From positions 716,305,867 to 716,369,866 of the forward strand of contig NC_081413.1 in assembly GCF_030272615.1 (NCBI RefSeq): a stretch of DNA of 64,000 bases. Direction: 5' to 3'. The first letter of the stretch is position 1. The number at the start of each line of letters is the position of its first letter. This document shows, in pieces, positions 9,974-18,831 of this stretch. This DNA is from Cryptomeria japonica (lineage: Eukaryota > Streptophyta > Pinopsida > Cupressales > Cupressaceae). The notes below the pieces were generated by a model. That model did not search any database. It was not told the origin of the DNA and was given only the letters and a program-made list of their open reading frames with translations. A program made the position numbers and the translations under genes.

Positions 9974-11529
9974 CGCCCTGGTCCCTGACTGAGGGACAGG
10001 AGCGATTTTGCTCTTGTGGGCCTCATTTCACTTCATCACCTTCGAAAATTATATTCAACGGATTCGCAATGCCTCCTTTCATTCATTCATGCCTTGAGAT
10101 CGGTTGAAATTTGGCGAGAAAATCATCTACAACAAAAATCGCTCTGGTCCCTTCTTGAGGGACAGGAGCGAACTTAAGCATTTTGGTCCTTTGTTGACGT
10201 TTGATAATCTTCAATTTGTCTTCAACGGGTTCGATTGACCTCCTTTCTTGCCTTCGAACATAAAGTTTGCTTGATCTTTGCCCAGATCGTACCTTATGAA
10301 GAACTTCGCTCTGGTCCTTCAGTGAGGGACAGGAGCGAATTTGACCCTCTAGGCAAAACTGGATGTTCTATCATGCTCATTTCGTCCTTCACCATGCCTT
10401 TGATGTCTCGATTCGTCCAAACAAGGTCAGGAATGGCCTAACTAAGCATTTTCGCTCTGGTCCCTTGGTGAGGGACACGAGCGATTCGCCTTGGTCCCTT
10501 GGAGAGGGACACGAGCGCATTTCGCTCTGGACCCTTGGAGAAGGACACGAGCGAAATTTGACTTTTCGCACTCTCAATCAAGACAATTTTAATGGAATAT
10601 AACATTTAAGTATAAGTGACATTTCCTTCTATGTTTCTTCTTTCTTATACTTTAAGTTATATTCCATATATACTTTCAGGATGTTTGAGAGTGGTTTCAG
10701 ACCTCCAGGAGTTATATTGCAAAATCTAGTTTTTGGAGGTTTTTCAGTTTCCAGACTTAGTCAAATTTCAGGATCAGGACATTCCAGACTTAGCCAAATT
10801 TCAGGATCAGGACCTCACTCAAGCCGGACTTGCTACCCTGTTGATCTCCCCGACAGCACTTCAAGTTATATTCATTTGATAAAATGTACCTCTTTGGACC
10901 TTCTCACATCGTCAAGACGTTAAAATCTTGCAAGGACAAAGCAAAATTGGATTTGTAGCTCCGGTCCTTCACTGAGGGACAGGAGCGATTTAGGCAATTA
11001 GCACTGTTATGGACGTCCCAAAAATCTTCAATTTATATTCAACGCATTTGTCTCATGTTTTTCCTTGTTTTTGAACGTAAACTTGCCTTGACCTTTGTCT
11101 GGATTTTGCAAAATGAAGGAAATCGCTCTGGTCCCTGGGAGAGGGACGAGAGCTACAAGGTACCTCGCCCTGGTCCCTTGGAGAGGGACAGGAGCGATTT
11201 GGTCAATATAGGTCATTCTCCTTCGTTTTTGCATCTCAAATTATATTCATTTGGCAAAGCATCTTCCCTTGGACGTCCTCAAATCATTAAGTTGTCGAAA
11301 TCTTGCAAGGACAAGACGAAATTTGAATTGTAGCTCCGGTCCTTCACTGAGGGACAGGAGCGATTTTCCTCCTGGAGGCATTTCTGTGCTCATGAAAATC
11401 TTCAATTTATATTCAATGGAAAGATCTCGCCGTTCTCCATCACTTCAAACGTAAAATTTGTCTGGACTCTGCAAGGATGATGAGATATTTGAAATTGAGC
11501 TCCCGTCCTTCACTGAGGGACAGGAGCGA
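9974..11529 (-). repeat. Array of imperfect hairpin motifs at about 166-bp spacing
   Basis: Eleven copies of a 32-bp imperfect palindrome (on +: CGCTCTGGTCC...GAGGGACAGGAGCGA). They start at 9974, 10140, 10307, 10453, 10487, 10523, 10957, 11124, 11166, 11332 and 11498. Several neighbours are 166 or 167 bp apart; a few are clustered at 34-42 bp. The spacer carries a second recurring phrase, 'atcttcaatttatattcaac', so the whole is a decayed tandem repeat of about 166 bp with local expansion of the palindrome. Each palindrome can fold GGTCC against GGGAC. It lies upstream of the TATA box in LTR orientation, so a transcription-enhancer or silencing-target role is conceivable but unproven. Confidence 0.85.
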
Positions 11530-11966
11530 TTTTGCTCCTACAGGCCAAAATAACAAGATTTTTCACATTTTAACACTTCACGAGGCGAAAACAAATCAAT
11601 TCCAATGCCCAGGATCAAACTTCAAAAAAGTCAAAATTTGGTCAAAATATTCAGTCAGACAAAAATTCATATTGACGGTCATCATTTAGACAAGTTTAAG
11701 CTCTGCATGAACATTCCAATTGAAAATTAGACCATTTTGGCGAATTCATTGCATTTAAAATTTGCATTCTAGAAAAGAAGCTCAAAAAGCTCTCAAAAAC
11801 GACTGGATTTTGGTCCGAAAAGACGGTAATTAGAACCCTAAGGCTTGACCCTAAATCCAGACAACTAACAAACTAACCAAACCCTAAAAAAGCAAAGCGA
11901 AAACGAACAAAAAACATGGGTCCCCATTTGCAATGGGGCGATGTGTGAAAACGTCACAACAGGTAT

Positions 11967-12101
11967 ACAAATGTTTATATCAGAGTAGCGCAGCGGTTGG
12001 GTGAAGTAACGTTTATCAGATTGATATGGGATCTAGTGAATTGGTTCTCAACGTGCAGGTGCAGATTGCTTGAGGGCAAGCAATCTTCGGGAAGGGAAGA
12101 T
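11967..12101 (+). other. Rest of the internal region and polypurine tract of the 4191 element
   Basis: This is the continuation of the interrupted 538-codon frame up to the polypurine tract GGGAAGGGAAGA (12089-12100), which primes plus-strand DNA synthesis. The frame is open through it and into the 3' LTR. The coding tail resembles the last residues of gypsy pol, suggesting that the element kept the 3' end of a chromovirus. Confidence 0.65.
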
Positions 12102-13637
12102 TGTAATGTCCTCTTTTCTAGGTGACGTGAGATGAGTAGGGGTTGACCTACCATTCAAGTTCCCGTAGGTCAACAACATGGTTAGGGGACTCATTATGAG
12201 AGTCATGGAGCTTTGCAGGGGCTCTATGAGCCGTTTCGGACCTTCAAACGAGGTCTCCTATTTTTTAGGCAAATCTGGCAGTTGACTGAATGACCACCTG
12301 GGAGACCAAGCAGCAGAGCAAGATCCTTTTGAGCAGTTACAGGTGTTTGGAAAGAGGTTCCTACTTTTTAGGGAGATTCCCTACTTTTTAGGAAGTTGTG
12401 GCAGTTTCCATATTTGAGGTTCCACGGGACCATACCATGGTTTCAGTTTCAAGAAGATTGGGTGTGTTTCCTAGTTTCTAGGAACATCCCTAGATTTTAG
12501 GGATGGGACTGCCAGTTGGCCCATCTTGTCCGGCATCAGTCACAGCAGGTGACAAAGTCAGATTAATGTTTGGTTGGTTATTTTGGGCTATTATTGGATC
12601 TATGGAAATATTTTAATATATTTAAATATTTCCTAAGTTAGCATTTAAATAAATTAAAATAAGGCTATGTATATAGCCATTTCGGAGTAATAAGGGGTTT
12701 TTGGCTTCATCTGGTTTGATATGCCTATGTGTTATACCTCGTTGGAAAGGTCTTGAACTTTGCTACATGATTCTCACCTTCCGGTGTCTTTTTGGATGCT
12801 TGAAGCTATTTATTCGCAATAAAGTGATGTTTTTCTATAGTTTGACACCATAATTGGGAAAGTGTCACTTTAATTATAAAGCACAAGCTTTATTATTCTT
12901 TAGGGTTCGACTTGCAAAGGGAAAGGAGTTATAAGGAGATGAAAACCTAATTGATAGCATCTTTGATCATTTTGAAACTTGCGAATTTGGAAATTGCTCT
13001 GGAAAAGTGATTTTGGTCTGGGACGCAAACCCCAGGTCTGAGCTTGCTGGGACGTAGCCCTCAGCAGGAGTTGACAGTGGATTTATCCAGGATTGCACAG
13101 AGATTGTCAGAGGTAGAAGACACATCTTCTTGGCCTGAAGATTCAGCGTGCATATTGGGGGTTTCAACAGGGCGGCTGGTCTATTTTAGCTGGCACGTGA
13201 TTTGCAGTAGCTTCCACGCCTCCTTTTGCAACCACGCCTTGTTTGTATGTTGGCTTGAAGGGTTGTATTCAGTTTATTTGGTCTTCCTTGTTCGTTGCCA
13301 GTAATATACCTCCATCTGGCATCAATCCAGATTGAGAACAACTCCAAATAAATGTATGGATTCTTGCTAAATACAAAACTAGGTTATTTGCCTGGTATGA
13401 TTTGCAGTATTTTCAGATTGCGTAAGTGTTCTTACATATGAACATTGTTTACTGTTTATTTCACAGTTGTTGCTATTTATCATTTACTTTACTTATAACA
13501 TCAAAATCCAAAAAGAAACAATACCTTTCTACAACTTCTGTCTATTCTATAAGATCACCGGAAAATTACAAAAATATAGTATGTTTAATTAAGAATTTAC
13601 AGCAACAACAGCAAAAGGATCCATTTGGGATCTTTCA
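12102..13637 (+). repeat. 3' LTR of the 4191 element
   Basis: 1536 bp, starting TGTAATGTCC and ending GATCTTTCA, followed directly by TSD CAATT (13638-13642). It differs from the 5' LTR by scattered substitutions and compensating 1-bp indels (e.g. an extra G near 12142, one base fewer near 12545). Confidence 0.93.
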
Positions 13638-13642
13638 CAATT

Positions 13643-14423
13643 CGGCCCTTAATAACACCTATTGAGGAAATTCACTTTGTGACCTCCAGAAGGTACATCA
13701 CTTGGTGAATAAATTTCGCTCTGGGACCCCAACAAGGACAAGACATCAAAATTTCGCTCTAGGACCTTAAGAAGGACATGAAAAAAGTTCGATCTAAGAC
13801 CTTAGGAAGGACATGAATCAAGTTCGCTCTAGGACCTTAGGAAGGACAAGACTCTGCAAATTCGCTCTTGACCCTTGGCAAGGTACAAGAGCTAAATGCA
13901 AAATTTCGCCCTAAGTCTTTAGAGAGGTACATAATCTCAAACAACTTTAAACTCAATCCTTCACTTTCCTTCACTCTACTAGATCATATCCCAAATCTTC
14001 ATGAAACATGTTAACTTTTACCCTTCAAGAATGCTCAAGGAAGGAATTCGCTCTAATCTTGAGGCAAAGGACAGGTCTAAGGCAAGTTTGCTTCAGCAAG
14101 AGACATGACCCTATGTAGACACTTCATTCAATCTCTCCCCTTGCCTATACTCTATTCATCCAAACTTCCAATTCTTAAGTCACTTTAATGTCCATGTCAA
14201 ATTAATCTTCAAAAGTGACCCTACAGAAGACTCCTCATTCAATCCCTTTCCACCTAAATTGATGAATTCTCTGGCTACTCAAGAAATTTTATCCCTTCAA
14301 TGCAAAGATTAATAGCAAAGACTCTAAGACAACCTAGGATTGAGCAAAAAGGACTAATCCTAGAAAGCGAAAAGTGGGGACCCCCATTTGCAATGGGATG
14401 ATGTGTGAATACCTCACAACAAT
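13643..14423 (-). mobile_element. Truncated LTR of the giant-LTR family
   Basis: On the minus strand it begins TGTTGTGAGGTATTCACACA (14423 downward), then a CCATT...AATGG hairpin. This is the same terminal layout as at 11961. Its hairpin-type motif 'ttcgctctaggaccttagga' recurs at about 13708, 13747, 13787, 13826 and 13861, i.e. about every 40 bp instead of every 166. The left (3') part is missing or continues before the 4191 insertion at 4036-4190. Confidence 0.6.
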
Positions 14424-14763
14424 AGCCTTATCAAGAGAGAGAAAAATAAAGGATAATATGATCATTTGGTTAAAATGGAGATCAATAAAGAATATTTATA
14501 AAAACCTTTGTATAAAAAAGAGGGATAAATATATTTATTTAATAATTATTAAAGACAAGCTTTGTTCAAGGGAGTGATGGTTCGAAAACCACCCCTTAGT
14601 GCTTATATAAAGCATATATGTGAGACTTGGAAAGGGGCATAGAGATCTTTCAAGGAAGATGTCCGATGAGCTATGGGCATTGGACATGAGGCACGCAAAG
14701 TGTGTCCAACTCGGGGTACAGAATGCACATAAGATTGTCTTGGGCAAGGCTACAACATATGTT
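14424..14763. other. No recognisable feature
   Basis: An AT-rich start (14430-14560), then mixed sequence with a 'cttatataaagc' TATA-like string near 14600. It could be LTR-derived, but no termini or partner were found. Confidence 0.3.
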
Positions 14764-14945
14764 GAGTGATTACTCTATAGCATGTTGTGTTATGAATGTT
14801 GAGTAATTACTCTGAGCATGTCGTTTTGCACCATTTGAGTGATTACTCTGGAGCATGTTGTGTTGCACATTTTGAGTGATTACTCTAGAGCATGTTGTGT
14901 TATGCCTATTGCATAATAACTTTGGAGCATATCATTTTAAGCATG
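14764..14945 (+). repeat. 37-bp tandem repeat, about five units
   Basis: The unit GAGTGATTACTCT(G/A)GAGCATGT... recurs at 14764, 14801, 14837, 14874 and (decayed) 14911. The spacing is 36-37 bp. Confidence 0.85.
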
Positions 14946-15320
14946 GTTCTAGTACACTTGTGTTAAGCGTTTACTCTATTCAGTGTGACTTTGGAGCACT
15001 ATGTTCAGCAATTTACTCATGATAAGTTCTAAAGAAGAATTGTTCCTCCTAGAGTGTGGCACAGCTATGAGGGCCAACACCACTAAACTCTTCCTCGGGT
15101 GAGAGTGGCCTATCCAAGTGCTCTAATTCAGATGAGTATTGAATTTTTTGTTGTTAAAAGATATTCAAAACTAAATATAAATAAATTGGAGTTATTCTAG
15201 TTAAAGTTCTCTAAATATGTTATGTTTTTCTTTTAGATCATGCTCATATTGTTGGATGCCAATTTATATCTTAATGATGGTGATCTTAACGTGCTTAAAT
15301 CTTAAGCTAGTTATATTTTA

Positions 15321-15765
15321 GTGTTATTTTTCTAAATTTGACGGTGTAGATTTATTATGTCAACGTTGCAAATCAAACTCTATGATCCATCATCAAGGAA
15401 TGTATGCATGAGATTTTTAATGCCTGATAAATTAATTGCATGTCTTTATTCATGAATATACAAGGTATATATAGCAATTTATAAGACGGTGTTCAAAAAA
15501 GAACTAACCATTTAACTGAAGCTTCAAACTAAAGCAAAAATAGCAACTACGTCTTCTAATAAAAGATGCCTAAAAATACTATAAATAAAAACACTAAATG
15601 ACCATTGATAGAAGAACTAAAAATAACTGACTAAATATAATAAAATATTCTAATAATGCCACGTCTCTCTTCTCATGCTTTCATTCCCTGATGATGGATC
15701 ATAGAGTTTGATCCGAAATGTTGGCATCAAAAATCTACACAGTCACATCCAGAAACATAACACAA
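15321..15765. repeat. Inverted repeat pair with a hammerhead-like core
   Basis: Two arms of about 93 bp (15321-15413 and 15673-15765) are reverse complements at roughly 75-80% by eye, separated by about 260 bp of AT-rich DNA. The right arm, read on +, contains CTGATGA (15688-15694), a GGATC/GATCC stem (15696-15700 with 15710-15714) and GAAA (15715-15718), the conserved order of a hammerhead ribozyme core. The left arm, read on -, has TTGATGA and GCAA at the same places, i.e. a decayed copy. Such motifs occur in plant retrozymes and in Penelope-like elements, which are known from conifers. Alternatively it is a MITE-like foldback. Confidence 0.65.
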
Positions 15766-16114
15766 ACATTATGAACTGTGGAAATTTCATGTTTCTAGTT
15801 AATATCAATAAACAACATTTTTAGGCATTTAAGATACATTATAAATATATTTTATAATTTTTAAACATAGATGATGAAATTAAATTTTATAATTTTTAAA
15901 CTTAGATAATGAAATTAAAAAAATTTGTTGTAGTACAAAATTAACTCTCATATATTAATAGATCCAATTTTATACTCTGATGAAAAGTGGCATTATATTC
16001 CTCTTTTCTTTAGGAAAATTTTTAATTTGACAAAAAAATTTCCTAAAAGACTTCTTTGAAGGGAAAGTCTTCTAAAATTTGTTCTTTACAATGAAAATTC
16101 AAGTGTCGAGGATC
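15766..16114. other. No recognisable feature
   Basis: AT-rich DNA with a short local duplication ('taaattttataatttttaaac' type, around 15850-15905). No coding evidence. Confidence 0.3.
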
Positions 16115-16823
16115 TTGTGATGATCTACTACAGAGATGGGAGGTTCAAATTGTTTGACTAAAGCTTTGAGGGGTTCAAACAAGCCTTATATGAACATCAT
16201 AATTAACCTTCTTTCAATTATGTCACGAACCATTACTAAAAAAAATTGAAAACCACCAACATAGTTCTCAACACTTCCATATTGCTTGAGTTGTGATAAC
16301 TTGCGAGAATGAACTTCAAGGTCCTCAAATCCTTCATATCAAATCTCTCAAGAAATCTTATGTTGAATTCATCATAACACTTGATAAGGTTGTATCTTTG
16401 AGTAACCATCCCATGGTACTAATATCAATGTGTTGTACCCTCAATATGGAGTGGTAAATTTGATGGCCTCATTTACTAACATTGGCCTAAATGATAGTTA
16501 TGTATCCAACTTCTATCCAAGCTCAAGTTGTAAACTTGCTAGATCCATTAAAAGTGGGAAGTGTTGACTTCCTCAAAGCATGCTGCAAATCTCTCTAGAT
16601 AGCTCAAGATCTAGGCACAGATCTAGGGGCCACTTTAGGATGACTTCATATTCATAAAATTTGTGAGTGACATTTCACTCTGAATAACCTCTGAAAGAAC
16701 TCTATAGTCGACATAACAAGTTGCAATGTCATCCACAACAAGATTATGAGCTTCTACTTTAGGAACCTTTTCCTTCGTGCAAAGTAAAGAAAGTTGGAAA
16801 ATTCTAGCAGCTAAACCAATCAC
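16115..16823 (-). pseudogene. Gypsy gag relic
   Basis: Minus-strand coding traces resemble retrotransposon gag: a LSQLKQYGSVENYV...F stretch followed by a DIIERRLIMMFI-like motif and EPLKALVKQFEPP. These match the helical core 'L.Q.GSVE.Y...F..L......L.E......F..GL' of Ty3/gypsy gag. Stops and frame changes are present. A further open piece (16635-16823) continues toward the N-terminus without clear similarity. The solo LTR at 16891 lies just upstream in gag orientation. Confidence 0.55.
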
Positions 16824-16901
16824 AATCCTCTACGTGTTGGTGTGAGTATTATTGAGATTATTAGCCACAAAAGTGCTTCCTTCACCATTCTGTAATGTCC
16901 C

Positions 16902-17344
16902 TGTTGGTGTAAATAAATATTCATTTTGGATATTATTACACTTACTTAACTTAGGATAATGCATCTCTTCGTAGTTTGGATTTGAGACACTTAGGGAAGT
17001 GTGCATATAGTGATAGAGCTTTTAGGAGAAATTCCACCTTTTGTGGTCTTATTTTGCTGTTACACTCCACATTCGATGGGTCATCCACCTCTTGTGGAAT
17101 ATTATATTATTTCTCCTACCTACCCTTAGTATTTCTTACCTACCCTTGTTTCTCATTGAGCCACATGTCATATTTGTGTGCTCATACATCCATAAGGCCT
17201 TGCCTATATAAGCAGGCCTATATTCATTGTATTGGTTAATCCAGTTGATCATTTGCATATTGATGAGAATACAGTTTGTTCTTGTCATTCTATTGTCTCT
17301 TTTTGTGCTTTTCATTGTGCCCTTGATCTTGGCAAAATCCTACA
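16902..17344 (+). repeat. 5' LTR of copia element
   Basis: 443 bp, with a TATATAA box at 17205-17211 followed by the transcribed part. It ends CCTACA, directly followed by the tRNA-Met primer site. Confidence 0.95.
17205..17211 (+). promoter_or_regulatory. TATA box of copia LTR
   Basis: TATATAA in 'gcctatataagcaggcc', duplicated in the 3' LTR at 23473-23479. Confidence 0.65.
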
Positions 17345-17356
17345 TGGTATCAGAGC
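17345..17356 (+). promoter_or_regulatory. Primer binding site (tRNA-iMet)
   Basis: TGGTATCAGAGC immediately abuts the LTR end, as in most plant copia elements. Confidence 0.92.
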
Positions 17357-17667
17357 TATTGGGACTTCATTGATTGGTTTCTGGAGACATCGTGGAAGGC
17401 TTCTATTTTCGGATTTGGGGATCTTCATTTTTTCGGGGCGTCATACAGCGATTTGGACATCACCGTTGAATCCAGGAGGCCGTTTCCAAAAATTTCGACT
17501 ATAAAGTCGACCTATTTTGGTGAGAAAAATTTTTTTCCCATTTTGGCTATTATCGTACGGATTTCGAAAAAAAAAAAAATTTAAATATTTTTCAAAAAAA
17601 AAAAAAAATTCGAAAATCTAAAAAATAGCGATCAAAAATTTTTTTTAAAAAAACAACACATATTTTT

Positions 17668-18130
17668 GGGGGGTCCATAGACCCCCCCCCCCCCCCCGTG
17701 CAGTTTGTACCTACGTGTCGCAGGTATTGCAGGCCGCGTACCGTACCCTGTGGTACTCCCGCCAATCCGTCCGCCAGTCGGGCCATGCTGTCGGTCAACG
17801 TCCTGCCGACGGCACCTTACTCCCCGCCGGTCTCCGCCATCGCCACCCGAACAGTTTCCCGCCGGCCGCCTCCCGCTAGTCTCTGCACGCTGCCGCCGCC
17901 ACCTCCGACGTCCTCAGCTCCGGCCGCTCCCTCCTCTCCGATGACCACTAAAACAGGCGGCCCCACGTCCGCCACGTGGCAGGCAGCCACTGGCCCGCAA
18001 GCAAAACCGTACACCTCTGTATGCCACGTCAGAGTCCGTACGCAGTCTAGTCTGTCTGCCACGTCACCCGCGTACAGTCAGCATATCCGTACAGTACGGA
18101 CACCACGCAGGGGGCTGACATTTTTGTGAC
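17668..18130 (+). other. GC-rich island in the copia leader, with a perfect hairpin
   Basis: Within an AT-rich 1.5-kb leader lies a GC-rich block of about 430 bp, preceded by poly-A/T runs and an 8-bp perfect stem (GGGGGGTC, 17668-17675; GACCCCCC, 17680-17687; loop CATA) that runs into a poly-C tract. A 143-codon frame (17698-18129) is open, but its Pro/Ser/Ala/Arg-rich translation matches nothing I recognise and may simply reflect composition. Short CCGTAC and CCACGT words recur. It could be a captured host CpG-rich segment or a structured RNA leader. Confidence 0.5.
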
Positions 18131-18831
18131 GGCCAGACGGGCGTCAAATTTAACACAGTAAACTGCTGATGTCAACGCCACATCAGCAGCTTTTTGAAAA
18201 TTTTTTGACCCCTCTCCATTGAGCTTTTCAGTTTTGCAGTCCAACTTTGAAAGGCCATATCTTGCTCATTTTTGCTCCTTTTTTGGTGCAATTTTTTTTG
18301 AAATGGGCTAAAATTTCGTGATCTTCGCAGTGGTGTGGTTATTTTCTGATTTTGGTGCAGAGGTTTTTCGGAATTTTCGAATTCTTTCAGCTGTACCTGT
18401 CCAATCCTCAATTTTGCAACTTCAAAGGCCTCGTTTGAGCTCATACGACCTCCTTTTCAGGTGCCGTTTTTTTGAAAGTGCATATTTTTTTGTCTACTTT
18501 CATAATCTATGATCAAATTTCAGAGATTTTGAGTAGAAATTGTACTTTCAGATATTGGTCTTATTTGGCCTATTAGGTACTTGTAAATTGCTTGAATCTT
18601 ACTTAGATCTCTTGCATTATCAGTATGAGACTTTTTTGGCCTTATTGAGGCAGTTGTAAAATTGTAAATCAGAAATCCACTTTGCCATTTTTTGCAAGTG
18701 GCCCATTGTATACGCACTACTTATAAAGTGCCAAAATCATCACTTTTGGGGGGGGTTCTTTCATTGAGTGAATTTGGGGGGGTGTCTTGTGTGATTGTGC
18801 CTCTCTTTGTGCTCTTTCCATTTTTGTTGCA

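Larger units (their letters stand above)
7622..11961 (-). mobile_element. Giant solo LTR (4340 bp), inserted in the 538-codon ORF
   Basis: On the minus strand it starts TGTTGTGACGT (11961 downward) and ends ACGTCAACA (7622), flanked by perfect TSDs GGTAT. No internal region or second LTR is present, so it is a solo LTR left by recombination. Features in element order (minus strand): a terminal hairpin (CCCCATT...AATGGGG, around 11930-11945), a tandem array of hairpin motifs (11530-9974), an AT-rich zone (about 9900-9680), a gcgaa-rich zone (about 9650-9350), a possible intron (about 9251-9050), a TATA box (8481-8475), and an R/U5 end matching 2160-3590. The length is far above usual plant LTRs (0.3-2 kb) but not unprecedented for gypsy. 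Confidence 0.88.
4191..13637 (+). mobile_element. Complete non-autonomous LTR element with an unknown ORF, carrying a nested solo LTR
   Basis: Two direct 1536-bp LTRs (4191-5726 and 12102-13637) begin TGTAATGTCC and end GATCTTTCA. The element is flanked by perfect 5-bp TSDs CAATT (4186-4190, 13638-13642). A primer site matching the initiator-Met tRNA 3' end (TGGTATCAGAGC, 5728-5739) and a polypurine tract (12089-12100) are in place. Without the nested 4340-bp LTR and one TSD copy, the internal part is only about 2.03 kb and the element about 5.1 kb. It has no gag, protease, RT, RNase H or integrase; it carries one long ORF instead. It must use proteins supplied by another gypsy element. The LTRs differ at several percent of sites by eye, so the insertion is old. 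Confidence 0.93.

Noticed and set aside
4191..13637. Possible CRISPR-like or phage-like array (regular 166-bp repeats)
   Set aside because: The context is a plant LTR with TATA box and TSDs; units are diverged, there are no unique spacers, and no cas genes.
17698..18129. 143-codon frame in the copia leader as a captured host gene
   Set aside because: Kept only as a GC-rich island: the Pro/Ala/Ser-rich translation is what GC-rich DNA gives by chance, and I recognise no homologue.
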